The translations under genes were made by a program, and so were the position numbers. From CBFHMJ01 sp965656875 (GTDB lineage: Bacteria; Pseudomonadota; Gammaproteobacteria; Enterobacterales; Alteromonadaceae), in contig CBFHMJ010000038.1 of assembly GCA_965656875.1 (NCBI GenBank), positions 1 through 64,000 of the forward strand: 64,000 nt of DNA, read 5' to 3'. Of the stretch, positions 53,541 to 63,031 are shown piece by piece (positions within the stretch are counted from its first letter, which is position 1; every line of letters starts with the position of its first letter). The notes under the pieces were generated by a model that searched no databases, was not told the DNA's origin, and was given only the letters and a program-made list of their open reading frames with translations.

Positions 53541-53573
53541 GAAAGCCTTACTCATACCGAGTAAGGCCTTTTT
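53541..53573 (+). terminator. Intrinsic terminator after slmA
   Basis: GCCTTACTC - ATACC - GAGTAAGGC flanked by A-rich bases and followed by CTTTTT, about 55 bases after the slmA stop. The AAAG/CTTT flanks may also let it work for the convergent GMC gene. Confidence 0.9.
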
Positions 53574-53592
53574 CGTTCTTATGTCAGGTGTA

Positions 53593-55185
53593 TCAAGACG
53601 TTTTTAGTCGACTCGCCAGTGCTGTCGCATTGCGGTAAATAAGGCCATAAATGGATAACTGAGGATTTGCTCCGAGACTGGTCGGAAAGACTGAGCCATC
53701 ATGCACAGATAAATTTTCAACCTGGTGATGTTGTCCATAACTTGAAACAACAGACGTCAATTCAGACTCACCCATATTGCATCCCCCCATTACATGCGCA
53801 GACGCAATCGTGACTTTATACTTTTCGTAACTCAACTCATCCAGCGCTTTTTTAGCCTGCTTCCAGGAGGTATATAACCTTGCATCATCATGAGTTGGGA
53901 ATGCCGCTTTAGCACCAATCGCAAACTGTAATTCGATCATTGTCGCCCATGCTCGCTTGATCGCATTAAGCAGGAAATCATTAACAGGATAATCCAACAC
54001 AGGATCACCATACTTATTGATTTCAACCGTACCACCGGGGCTGTCTTCATGAAATCCATCACGGATTAACGCCAGCATAATCTGAACATTATTCATTTGC
54101 TGCATTAATTCAGCATGAGTTTCGCCATACCCCATCAACTTACTGCCAATCAATACCGGGTGAACCGGCGGAACTTCCAGCTTATAACCGGCAGGACCAT
54201 CAACGCCGTTGCGCCATAAAAATTCATCAGAATAAACAGACTGAGGAGCACCGGCATGACCATCTATCTGCTGGTCCATCAGTGCGCCAGTTATAACCGT
54301 TGGATGCAAAAAGGTGTGCTTTCCCGTTCGTCCAGAACGATCCGGTGCGCCCGACCGTTTAAGAATCGCAGGAGTTCCAATAGCGCCAGCACTCAACACA
54401 TAATGCCGGGCTTTAAGCGTTAACGTTACATCGGTTCTGCGAATGAAGTTTTCGTCCAGTGGAATCGCCTGAACAGACTGAACTTTGTCATCACGAATCT
54501 CAAGTTTCTGGACCAACACGTTGTTTAACAGCGTCGCGCCATTATCCATTGCAGTAGGAATCGTGGTCACCAACATTGACTGCTTCGCATTTATCGGGCA
54601 TCCCATGCCGCAATAGCCCAGATTGGCACAACCATTCACGTTACGGTTAATAATGGTGTAATCCCAGCCTAACTTTTCACAGCCGTCTTTTAATGCCTGA
54701 TTATTTCGATTAGGAGGGACAGGCCACTTATGGATGTTTAATCGCTTTTCAGCTTTTTCAAACCAGGGAGTAAGTGTGTCGTCGCCAGTCAACTTAACCC
54801 CAAATTTATCCTGCCAGAATTGTTGAGTATTCTCAGGTGTGCGAATTGATGTAGTCCAGTTAACGGTGGTAGAGCCGCCAACCGTCCGACCTTGTAATAC
54901 ACCAATCGCTTTGTCTTTCGTTTTTCTGGCCGCAGACTCCTGATACAAGAACGGATAAGCAGAACGCTCCTCCATATCGAAGTTACTGGATGATCGTAAC
55001 GACCCCATTTCTACAATGATGACGCGCAATCCAGCGTCACTCAAAACTTCAGCGGTAACACCACCACCGGCACCACTACCAACGATAACAACATCAGCTT
55101 CCAGTGTTTTACTTTCTGTAATCCGGGTGCCGTCAATAACAGTCCAGCCACGTGAAAGACCTTGTTTAATGGGATCTACAACCAT
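53593..55185 (-). CDS. GMC family FAD-dependent oxidoreductase
   Basis: 530 residues. FAD-binding VVIVGSGAGGGVTAEVLSDAGLRVIIVE near the N-terminus, GRTVGGSTTVNWTTSIRTP, and a C-terminal GMC segment (HVMGGCNMGES, LSVHDGSVFPTSLGANPQLSIYGL). A cysteine-rich stretch CANLGYCGMGCPINAK (~190-205) is typical of the gluconate/choline dehydrogenase-like branch. No signal peptide of its own. The upstream gene, 3 bases away, encodes a Tat-exported small protein, so the two are probably exported as a complex by hitch-hiking (inference). Substrate (alcohol, sugar or lipid) unknown. Confidence 0.92.
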   Translation of the reverse strand: MVVDPIKQGLSRGWTVIDGTRITESKTLEADVVIVGSGAGGGVTAEVLSDAGLRVIIVEMGSLRSSSNFDMEERSAYPFLYQESAARKTKDKAIGVLQGRTVGGSTTVNWTTSIRTPENTQQFWQDKFGVKLTGDDTLTPWFEKAEKRLNIHKWPVPPNRNNQALKDGCEKLGWDYTIINRNVNGCANLGYCGMGCPINAKQSMLVTTIPTAMDNGATLLNNVLVQKLEIRDDKVQSVQAIPLDENFIRRTDVTLTLKARHYVLSAGAIGTPAILKRSGAPDRSGRTGKHTFLHPTVITGALMDQQIDGHAGAPQSVYSDEFLWRNGVDGPAGYKLEVPPVHPVLIGSKLMGYGETHAELMQQMNNVQIMLALIRDGFHEDSPGGTVEINKYGDPVLDYPVNDFLLNAIKRAWATMIELQFAIGAKAAFPTHDDARLYTSWKQAKKALDELSYEKYKVTIASAHVMGGCNMGESELTSVVSSYGQHHQVENLSVHDGSVFPTSLGANPQLSIYGLIYRNATALASRLKTS

Positions 55186-55188
55186 TTA

Positions 55189-55701
55189 TTACCCCAACAT
55201 TGGTTTCTTATAATTAATCAGATGCCAGTTATCTGGCGAACCATAAAAGGCCGCAAAAATCAGTTCTTTTAATCCTGCATAGGCTGTGTTCAACAAACCA
55301 ACAAAATTATATCGCCACGCATTTATTAATGTGACCATTTGAGAAGTAGACAGTTCAGCAACTACCGCAAATTTACCAACAAAAGCCAGTACAACCAGTC
55401 GGTTATTCAACATTTCAAATAGTTGCTGAAGTTCATCTTGCGTGTGAGGTGGGAACTTTTTAATTGCGAGCTCCATGTCTGCAATAACATCATTTATAAT
55501 GCGTGCGCGTTGTTCAGCGTTTTCGGGAAGCATGCCGGACAGAAAGACAGGAATGAGTGCTTGTAAGGATAAAATCGCTTCTTCACTGATGACCGTTGAA
55601 GAAGGCACAGGCTTTAAATCAGAGCAACCATACAACGTTGTACCGGTCGCCAGAACCCCGCCCGACAGCAATCCGGCCTTTAAAAAGTCGCGTCTGTCCA
55701 T
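55189..55701 (-). CDS. Tat-exported small subunit-like protein (gluconate dehydrogenase subunit 3-like)
   Basis: 170 residues. A twin-arginine signal MDRRDFLKAGLLSGGVLA is followed by a possible lipobox TLYGC (Cys ~26). The rest is helical with no clear cofactor motif. Its size, Tat signal and tight position before a GMC dehydrogenase resemble the small subunit of membrane-bound gluconate 2-dehydrogenase-type enzymes. No cytochrome c subunit gene is adjacent, so the electron acceptor is not evident. Confidence 0.75.
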   Translation of the reverse strand: MDRRDFLKAGLLSGGVLATGTTLYGCSDLKPVPSSTVISEEAILSLQALIPVFLSGMLPENAEQRARIINDVIADMELAIKKFPPHTQDELQQLFEMLNNRLVVLAFVGKFAVVAELSTSQMVTLINAWRYNFVGLLNTAYAGLKELIFAAFYGSPDNWHLINYKKPMLG

Positions 55702-55773
55702 ATAATAACCTCTGGCAGTTGAATCTGAGTGTAACTGGACCGACCAATTTACTATTGTTTGAATAAAAAATCG

Positions 55774-56784
55774 ATGATTATTGAAAGTGATTTTAAACCA
55801 GCATGGTGGCTAAAAAATTGTCACCTCCAAACTATTCTACCGCGAGTTTATCGTAAGAATCATACGCTTAATGTAACAACCGAAACATTAACGCTACCGG
55901 ACGGTGACTTTGTTGATCTGGCATGGACAAGAAAACCTGAACAAGGTGAAACCACACCGATTGTCGCGGTCTTTCACGGTCTTGAAGGTTCAATCAACAG
56001 CTTTTATGCCAGAGGTATGATGGATGCAATTCGAGCGCAGGGTTGGATTGGTGTACTGATGCATTTCAGAGGGTGTTCAGGAAAGCTCAATAAACATGCT
56101 CGAGCTTACCATTCTGGCGAAACTGAAGACGCACGTTTCTTTCTCAATCATATTCAGTCCCATTACCCTACAGCGCCATTATCAGCCATAGGCTTCAGTC
56201 TGGGTGGTAATGTACTGACTAAATACCTGGGTGAGGAAAGTCACTTGTCTCAGCTTGCTTCAGCCGTTGTTATTTCAGCCCCACTCCATCTGGCAGGATG
56301 CGCTGAGCGCATTTCGCGACGATTCTCCAGAATCTACCAAAAATACTTACTCGATATGCTGAAGAACACAACGATCAAAAAAATGGAAGCATTTAAGAGT
56401 GCCTTTCCTTTAAAGCTGTCAGCCGATCAAATTGCCCGTTTCAAAACCTTGATGCAGTTTGACGACGCCATCACAGCACCACTGCATGGCTTTAAAAGTG
56501 CCGCCGACTATTATGCTAAAGCCTCGGGCTTACAGTTTTTAAAATCAATAAAAACCCCCAGCTTATTCATTCACGCTAAAGACGATCCATTTATGTCACA
56601 CAGCGTCATTCCCTCATCAGCCGATCTCTCACCGACGATTCAGTACGAATTGAGTGAAGCCGGTGGACATGTTGGTTTCCTGAGTGGGAAAAACCCGATG
56701 AATCCTACATTCTGGTTAGAAAAACGAGCACCGTTATATATTGCAGAGCAATTGAAGAAGTTTCGTACCGGAGGTCAATCTTGA
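55774..56784 (+). CDS. yheT: YheT-like alpha/beta hydrolase
   Basis: About 336 residues. Alpha/beta-hydrolase fold with WWLKNCHLQTILPRVYR at the N-terminus, oxyanion region VFHGLEGSINSFYARGM, nucleophile elbow GFSLGGNVLTKYLG, acid DDPFMS and His in EAGGHVGFLSG, the pattern of the YheT/ABHD1-3 family. The start is uncertain: ATG at 55774 is preferred, but an in-frame TTG at 55759 is possible and neither has a strong ribosome site. The last four bases overlap yheU, and yheT-yheU is a conserved pair. Substrate unknown, probably a lipid ester. Confidence 0.9.
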   Translation: MIIESDFKPAWWLKNCHLQTILPRVYRKNHTLNVTTETLTLPDGDFVDLAWTRKPEQGETTPIVAVFHGLEGSINSFYARGMMDAIRAQGWIGVLMHFRGCSGKLNKHARAYHSGETEDARFFLNHIQSHYPTAPLSAIGFSLGGNVLTKYLGEESHLSQLASAVVISAPLHLAGCAERISRRFSRIYQKYLLDMLKNTTIKKMEAFKSAFPLKLSADQIARFKTLMQFDDAITAPLHGFKSAADYYAKASGLQFLKSIKTPSLFIHAKDDPFMSHSVIPSSADLSPTIQYELSEAGGHVGFLSGKNPMNPTFWLEKRAPLYIAEQLKKFRTGGQS

Positions 56785-57008
56785 TCATTCCCTGGAAACA
56801 ACTCAGTGCCGAAGCGCTGGACAACATTATTCGTGAATTTATTCTGCGAGAAGGCACCGATTACGGTGAACAGGAAGTCAGCCTGGAAGCCAAAATCAAT
56901 GAGGTAAAACTTCAGTTGGAAAGAAATCTGGCCGTGATTGTTTACTCAGAATTACACGAAACCGTCAATATCATGCCAGCCGACCAATTCAACGCAGAAA
57001 CGAACTAA
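56781..57008 (+). CDS. yheU: YheU family protein (UPF0270)
   Basis: 75 residues; MIIPWKQLSAEALDNIIREF and FILREGTDYGEQEVSLEAK, then AVIVYSELHETVNIMP match the YheU family. Function unknown. The start is TTG at 56781, supported by GGAGG 6 bases upstream and by overlap with the yheT stop. Confidence 0.93.
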   Translation: MIIPWKQLSAEALDNIIREFILREGTDYGEQEVSLEAKINEVKLQLERNLAVIVYSELHETVNIMPADQFNAETN

Positions 57009-57022
57009 TCATCGCTATCACC

Positions 57023-57049
57023 AGAGCCAGACTGCAATTTTCTGGCTCT
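57023..57049 (+). terminator. Hairpin after yheTU, possible terminator
   Basis: AGAGCCAGA - loop - TCTGGCTCT, a 9-base perfect stem, 15 bases after the yheU stop; the T-tract is poor. About 60 bases later TGGCA - ATATTTAC - TGCCA (57094-57111) lies in the hppD promoter region and could be a regulatory site. Confidence 0.5.
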
Positions 57050-57228
57050 CACTATTTCCAGCGCATAAATTCTGACTCTCAAATATTCAGCACTGGCAAT
57101 ATTTACTGCCAACGTAACGCGAATATTACAACATATGCACATCACACACCTCACGGCCTGTGCTAGGCAATTTACCCGGCATTCAACATAATCAACGGCT
57201 AACCGTAAATAATGTTGAGAGTGAAAAA

Positions 57229-58275
57229 ATGGCAGACCAAAAAAATCCTATTGGCCTGAAGGGTATTGAATTTACCGAGTATGCCACGCCTGACAGTGAT
57301 TACATGGATAAAGTCTTCACTGATTTTGGATTTTCTAAAACGAAAAAATATAAAGGTAAAGATATCTTCTACTACAACCAGAACGATATCCATTTCCTAC
57401 TAAATAGCGAACGTGGCGGTTTCTCCGAAGGCTTTGCCAAGCGTCACGGACCTGCAATTTGCTCTATGGGCTGGCGTGTAGAAGACGCAGCTTTCGCATT
57501 TGAAGAAGCAGTAAAGCGCGGTGCTAAGCCAGCAGACGACGCTGCACATAAAGATCTGCCATATCCGGCAATCTATGGTATCGGTGATAGCCTGATTTAT
57601 TTCATTGATACGTTCGGTGATAAAGGCTCAATCTACGACAATGATTTTGAAGCGCTTGAATCTCCAACTATCGTTGAAGAAAAAGGTTTCATGGCTGTCG
57701 ATCACCTGACAAATAATGTCTATAAAGGCACGATGGAAAAATGGGCGAACTTCTACAAAGACGTTTTCAACTTTGAAGAAATTCGTTACTTCGATATCAA
57801 AGGACAAAAGACGGCATTACTTTCTTATGCACTTCAATCTCCTTGTGGTCAGTTCTGTATCCCAATCAACGAAGGTAAAGACGACAACAATAACCAGATT
57901 GATGAGTATTTGAATGAATACAATGGCCCGGGCGTTCAGCATCTTGCCTTCCTGACACGCGACCTGGTTGATTCACTGGATAAACTGGATGGCTCAACGA
58001 TTCAAACTCTGGACATCATCGAATCTTACTATGACGAAATCTTTGATCGCGTTCCATGGGTTAAAGAAGATCGCCAGAAAATCAGAGACCACCAGATCTT
58101 GGTTGATAGCCAGGCTGAAGGTTCATACCTGCTTCAAATCTTCACGAAAAATCTGTTTGGTCCAATCTTTATCGAGATGATTCAACGTGAAGACGATCGC
58201 GGTTTTGGTGAAGGTAACTTCCAGGCGCTGTTCGATTCTATCGAACGTGACCAGATGAAGCGTGGCGTACTTTAA
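57229..58275 (+). CDS. hppD: 4-hydroxyphenylpyruvate dioxygenase
   Basis: 348 residues from the ATG at 57229; the frame is open 23 codons upstream but GAGAG precedes this ATG and the product starts like the family (MADQKNPIGLKGIEF). Two VOC modules; iron ligands are His in FMAVDHLTNNV, His in PGVQHLAFLT, and Glu in IFIEMIQR. Converts 4-hydroxyphenylpyruvate to homogentisate in tyrosine degradation, also the route to pyomelanin. No homogentisate dioxygenase or other pathway genes are adjacent. It has its own terminator 168 bases after the stop. Confidence 0.96.
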   Translation: MADQKNPIGLKGIEFTEYATPDSDYMDKVFTDFGFSKTKKYKGKDIFYYNQNDIHFLLNSERGGFSEGFAKRHGPAICSMGWRVEDAAFAFEEAVKRGAKPADDAAHKDLPYPAIYGIGDSLIYFIDTFGDKGSIYDNDFEALESPTIVEEKGFMAVDHLTNNVYKGTMEKWANFYKDVFNFEEIRYFDIKGQKTALLSYALQSPCGQFCIPINEGKDDNNNQIDEYLNEYNGPGVQHLAFLTRDLVDSLDKLDGSTIQTLDIIESYYDEIFDRVPWVKEDRQKIRDHQILVDSQAEGSYLLQIFTKNLFGPIFIEMIQREDDRGFGEGNFQALFDSIERDQMKRGVL

Positions 58276-59420
58276 TCGTATAGCACATTGATAACCGATA
58301 TTTCAGACGAGCTGGCAAACAGTCAGTTAACTAAGACTCTGTAAAAGCAGTAATTTACATCACGTAAATAACAACACTGGCAGAGTTTCAGCGTCACTGA
58401 CAACTTATAGTCATTTGTCATTAGTCTGATTTGTTATTCCTAAAAAGCGGCTGTATTCCAATACAGTCGCTTTTAAAACAAAAACATCTTTAAAATTCAC
58501 AAATTATTTATTCCATTTTCCCGCATTTAAATTCACAAAAAACAAAGACCTTGCACCCGTTAACGTTATTCAACAAAATAAATTGCTGCTATTACTCTGC
58601 TGATGCCAAATAAGTACAACGCCCCTTAAAACTTACATCCACAGCCAGGCTACAGCCAGCTATAGCCCATTACATCAACCTTGCCTCCGCTTATTAAAAC
58701 CCTATTCACCACAATAGCATTCGACTGAAAACAGCTGTTTTTAAATGAATATCCACTAATACAAAAAGAATCATAAAAATAGAGAGTTAGAAAACAACTC
58801 AGCATTATTCAGCTTCAGCTCAGTAAATCCCGCATCAACCAACTGGATTATTCCTGTCACAGAAACATAAAAAGTTAACGTTATGGTTACATTTATTTAA
58901 TGCAAGATATCTGCATAATTTAAAATTGATGTTTTTTCCTACAAAGACCTTAACCAGGGTAAGTTTAATAAATCTTCAACTTATAATGCTTAATACAGAT
59001 TTTCACATCTAAAGTTTTAAATTTAAAACATGAAAACCTTCACAATCACAGGTGGATATTTACCTGAAGAATTAAGTGACAATCATCATTAAAACAGCAG
59101 AAGTTAGTGATTTTTCTTTATTTTTCAATGCTGTAATATGCATTTACATTTGTGGAATAACGAAGTGAAATAATAATTTAAATTTTCTGTTCTTCATTGT
59201 AATCTGACAAAAAGTAGTCAATTACCCTTTTATTTGCTGAACAAATTCCAAACATCATCCACGACGTTAAGGGTTTAGCTTAGATAAAAATAATTGAGGA
59301 TTTTTATTAACCATTATTTGACAATCAGTTAATTATTTTAAATAAAGAACAAGACCACCAGCTGTATGCCATTAATGGACTAACCAGTAAAAAATACTTT
59401 TCCACCGATGGGTAGATACC
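58276..59420. other. Long AT-rich geneless region before the Kor operon
   Basis: About 1.1 kb with no supported gene on either strand. The hppD terminator lies at 58443-58474. The remainder is AT-rich and presumably includes the promoter and regulatory region of the downstream oxidoreductase operon. I saw no clear RNA gene or repeat. Confidence 0.5.
58443..58474 (+). terminator. Intrinsic terminator after hppD
   Basis: AAAAGCGGCTGTATT / AATACAGTCGCTTTT with loop CC, a 15-base stem with one G-U pair, ending in Ts on both strands. Confidence 0.85.
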
Positions 59421-61196
59421 GTGAAAAAAACGAACATAGACAACCACCAGCATTTTGAAAAGGTAGTGGATTGCTCCTACGCCTGCCCGGCACATACTCC
59501 GGTACCTGAATATATAAGACTGATTGCCGAACGGCGTTATACCGAAGCCTACATGATCAACTGGCAATCCAATGTTTTCCCCGGCATCCTTGGACGCGTT
59601 TGTGACAGGCCTTGTGAACCGGCATGCCGCCGAGGTCGTTTAGAATCAGACGAAGATCCGGTAGCAATTTGTCGACTAAAACGAGTAACAGCTGATTACC
59701 GGGATGATATTTCAGAATTCCTACCCACCATTCCCAACGAAAAAAATGGCAAGAAAATCGCACTGATTGGCGGCGGTCCCGCATCATTGTCTGTTGCCAG
59801 AGATCTTGCCCCCTTAGGCTATCAGATCGTGTTATATGAGCGTGATGCGAAAGCTGGCGGAATGATGCGTAGTCAGATTCCACTGTTTCGTTTGCCTGAA
59901 ACCGTACTTGATGAAGAGTGTGATTACGTACTGGATATGGGCGTTGATGTCCGATATGGCAGTGAAATCACCAGCATGTCGAGTCTCTTAGGTGAAGAAT
60001 ACGATGCGATCTTTGTAGGGACCGGCGCACCGAAAGGCAGACCGATGATTATCCCTGGCTACGAAGAAGCCAAAGACAATATTCATATCGGCATCGAGTG
60101 GTTAGCGAACGTTAGTTTCAAACACATCGATTCTGTCAGTAAACGTGTGGTCGTGCTCGGTGGTGGTAATACCGCGATGGACTGCTGTCGCACATCAAAA
60201 CGTATAGGTGGCAGTGAAGTTAAAGTTGTCGTTCGCAGTAGCTACGAAGACATGAAAGCGTCTCCCTGGGAAAAAGAAGATGCCGCAGCTGAAGGCATTG
60301 AGATTATTCCTAATCACAATCCAAAAGAATACCTGGTCGAAGACGGTAAACTGGTTGGCATCGTCTTTGAAGAAGTTCAGTCAGTTTACGATGAGAATGG
60401 CCGTCGTTCTTTGGTTAATACGGGTGAAACACTGACCATCCCTTGTGATGAAGTTATCGTTGCGATTGGTCAGGATACTGCATTCCCCTGGATTGAACGC
60501 GATATCGGCATTGAGTTCAATAAATGGGATCAACCGGTTCTGAACAAAACCTCTTTCCAGTCAACCCACCCTAAAATCTTTTTTGGTGGTGATGCTGCCT
60601 TTGGACCAGAGAACATTATTACGGCGGTTGCTCATGGCCACCAGGCGGCTATTTCTATTCATAATTTCTGTCAGGGTAAAGGGGCAGACGATCGTGATGA
60701 CAGAGAATTCGCGCTTATCAGCCAAAAAATGGGCATTCACGAGTGGAGCTATCAAAACGAAGTTAGCCATGATGTTCGCTACGCAGTGCCACACATGGAC
60801 TGGGAAGAAGCGGTAAAAACCCTGGCGGCCGAAGTAGAACTCGGTTACGACGAACAACTCGCCTTAAAAGAAGCTCACCGCTGTCTGTCCTGTGACGTCC
60901 AAACCGTATTCTTTGACAATCGCTGTATTGAATGTAATTCCTGCGTGGAAATCTGCCCAATGGATTGTATCAACTTCCTTGATAACAGCGATGAACAGGA
61001 ATTAAGAGCCAACCTTATCGTCCCGGCAGAGAATACCGCTCAGGATATTTATGTATCAGGAGAATTAAAGACAGGCAGAGTCATGGCAAAAGATGAGGAT
61101 GTGTGTCTGCATTGTGGTCTGTGTGCAGAACGTTGCCCAACGGGTGCGTGGGATATGCAGAAATTCGATTTGAAACAGGAAATAGCGAAACTCTGA
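59421..61196 (+). CDS. GltD-like FAD/NAD(P)-dependent oxidoreductase with C-terminal ferredoxin domains
   Basis: 591 residues. An N-terminal GltD-type Fe-S domain (CSYACPAHTPVPEYI; CDRPCEPACRRG), FAD-binding IALIGGGPASLSVARDL, NAD(P)-binding VVVLGGGNTAMDCCRTS, second FAD motif FFGGDAAFGPENIITAV, then a C-terminal two-[4Fe-4S] ferredoxin region (CIECNSCVEICPMDCI; CLHCGLCAERCPTGA). The start is GTG at 59421. Its stop overlaps the start of a 2-oxoacid oxidoreductase alpha subunit (TGATG), so it probably passes electrons between that enzyme's clusters and NAD(P)(H). It is a relative of GltD (23184-24596), not a second glutamate synthase subunit. Confidence 0.93.
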   Translation: MKKTNIDNHQHFEKVVDCSYACPAHTPVPEYIRLIAERRYTEAYMINWQSNVFPGILGRVCDRPCEPACRRGRLESDEDPVAICRLKRVTADYRDDISEFLPTIPNEKNGKKIALIGGGPASLSVARDLAPLGYQIVLYERDAKAGGMMRSQIPLFRLPETVLDEECDYVLDMGVDVRYGSEITSMSSLLGEEYDAIFVGTGAPKGRPMIIPGYEEAKDNIHIGIEWLANVSFKHIDSVSKRVVVLGGGNTAMDCCRTSKRIGGSEVKVVVRSSYEDMKASPWEKEDAAAEGIEIIPNHNPKEYLVEDGKLVGIVFEEVQSVYDENGRRSLVNTGETLTIPCDEVIVAIGQDTAFPWIERDIGIEFNKWDQPVLNKTSFQSTHPKIFFGGDAAFGPENIITAVAHGHQAAISIHNFCQGKGADDRDDREFALISQKMGIHEWSYQNEVSHDVRYAVPHMDWEEAVKTLAAEVELGYDEQLALKEAHRCLSCDVQTVFFDNRCIECNSCVEICPMDCINFLDNSDEQELRANLIVPAENTAQDIYVSGELKTGRVMAKDEDVCLHCGLCAERCPTGAWDMQKFDLKQEIAKL

Positions 61197-63031
61197 TGAA
61201 AAAGCTGAATAAACTAAATGAATTTGTAATTCGATTTGCAAATACCAATGGTACGGGTTCAGCGAGCGCGAACCACCTGTTTGCAAAATCAATCTTCCGC
61301 ATGGGCATTCCTATTGCTGCTAAAAATATCTTCCCTTCAAATATTCAGGGCATGCCGACCTGGTACGAAGTTCGTGTCAGTGAAAAAAGCTATCTGGGTC
61401 GTCGTGAAGGAAATGCAGACATTGTTGTAGCTATGAATGCGCAGAGTATCAAACAAGACATTCAGAATGTCGCCACAGGTGGTTGGTTACTGTACGACTC
61501 AACACGCCCTCTTGATCCAACAATACAGCGTGATGATATTAACTACCTGAGCATTCCTATTACGGATATCTGCCGCAAACAATATTCTGATCCCCGTCAA
61601 CGTCAGTTATTTAAAAACGTGATTTACGTTGGCGCACTGGCTGCATTTTTGAATATTGAATTCGAAGTACTGAAAGATTTGGTTGCTGATCAGTTTAAAG
61701 GCAAAGAAAAACTAATCGTGCCAAATATTCAGGCACTGGAATTCGGCTATCAATACGCCTCGACTCATTACGAATGTCCGATTGGTGTTACCGTGGCACG
61801 CCGAGATTTAGTCGGTGACAAAATTCTGGTTGATGGCAATACGGCCAGTGGTCTGGGCGCTGTCTATGGCGGTGCCACCGTTGCGGGTTGGTACCCGATA
61901 ACACCATCAACATCGGTAGTAGAAAGTTACAATAATTACTGCAAACGCCTGCGTATCGAGCCAGCAACAGGTGAAAAGAACTACGCCAGTATTCAGGCAG
62001 AAGATGAAATAGCAGCCGTTGGTATTGCTATCGGCGCAAGCTGGAACGGTGCCCGCTCATTTACTGCGACTTCTGGCCCGGGTGTTTCACTCATGACTGA
62101 ATTTATCGGTCTTGCTTACTTCGCTGAAGTGCCTCTGGTACTCATGAATATCCAACGTGCAGGCCCTTCAACCGGTATGCCTACACGCACGCAACAATCC
62201 GACGTTCTTGCATGTGCTTACGGCTCTCATGGCGATACCAAACATGTGATGCTGTTCCCATCCAGTCCGGCAGAATGTTTTGAAATGAGTGCTGAATCAT
62301 TTGAACTGGCAGAACAATTACAAACGCCAATCATGTTGATGAGCGACCTTGACCTTGGGATGAATGATCACCTGAGTGAACCTTTGTTCTGGGACGATGC
62401 AAAAGAATATGACCGGGGTAAGGTGTTATCCGCTGAAGATCTGGATCGAATTGAAAAATTCGGGCGTTATCTTGATGTTGATGGCGATGGCATCTGTTAC
62501 CGCACATTACCAGGTACTCACCCTGAAAAAGGTTCATTCTTTACTCGAGGCACATCCAGAAATGAATTCGCGGTCTACACCGAAAAAGGTGAAGAATATG
62601 AGCGAAACATGATTCGCCTGCTTCGCAAATTTGCAACCGCAGCAGAAATGGTTCCGGCACCAGAAATCACCTCACAGGCTAAACCTGCGCCAGTTGGCTT
62701 GATTTACTACGGTACAACCGATCAGGCAATTACTGAAACTGTTGATATGTTGCATGAGCAAGGTCTGCAAGTAGATACCATGCGTATCAAAGCATTCCCT
62801 TTCAATAACCAGGTCAACACCTTTATCGACGAACATAAGCATGTCTTTGTTATCGAACAAAACCGCGATGCCCAGATGAAAACCCTTATCGTGAATGAAC
62901 TCAGTATTGCTCCGGCAAGACTGCAATCTATTCTTCATTATGACGGTTATCCCATCACCGCAAACACCATCGTAGATAACGTTAATCAATGGCTTAATTC
63001 GCAAACCAGTAGTGAAGCAGGTGTCGCATGA
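61196..63031 (+). CDS. 2-oxoacid:acceptor oxidoreductase alpha subunit (gamma-alpha fusion)
   Basis: 611 residues starting at the ATG that overlaps the upstream stop; earlier in-frame codons are inside the previous gene. Residues ~1-190 are the gamma domain (GTGSASANHLFAKSI; KSYLGRREGNADIVVAMN), fused to the alpha domain (~220-590) with GASWNGARSFTATSGPGVSLMTEFIGLAYF and NIQRAGPSTGMPTRTQQSD, characteristic of KorA-type enzymes, and domain II at the C-terminus. With the beta subunit it oxidises a 2-oxoacid (most likely 2-oxoglutarate) to an acyl-CoA, or works in reverse. Coupled to the beta gene by a 4-base overlap. Confidence 0.93.
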   Translation: MKKLNKLNEFVIRFANTNGTGSASANHLFAKSIFRMGIPIAAKNIFPSNIQGMPTWYEVRVSEKSYLGRREGNADIVVAMNAQSIKQDIQNVATGGWLLYDSTRPLDPTIQRDDINYLSIPITDICRKQYSDPRQRQLFKNVIYVGALAAFLNIEFEVLKDLVADQFKGKEKLIVPNIQALEFGYQYASTHYECPIGVTVARRDLVGDKILVDGNTASGLGAVYGGATVAGWYPITPSTSVVESYNNYCKRLRIEPATGEKNYASIQAEDEIAAVGIAIGASWNGARSFTATSGPGVSLMTEFIGLAYFAEVPLVLMNIQRAGPSTGMPTRTQQSDVLACAYGSHGDTKHVMLFPSSPAECFEMSAESFELAEQLQTPIMLMSDLDLGMNDHLSEPLFWDDAKEYDRGKVLSAEDLDRIEKFGRYLDVDGDGICYRTLPGTHPEKGSFFTRGTSRNEFAVYTEKGEEYERNMIRLLRKFATAAEMVPAPEITSQAKPAPVGLIYYGTTDQAITETVDMLHEQGLQVDTMRIKAFPFNNQVNTFIDEHKHVFVIEQNRDAQMKTLIVNELSIAPARLQSILHYDGYPITANTIVDNVNQWLNSQTSSEAGVA

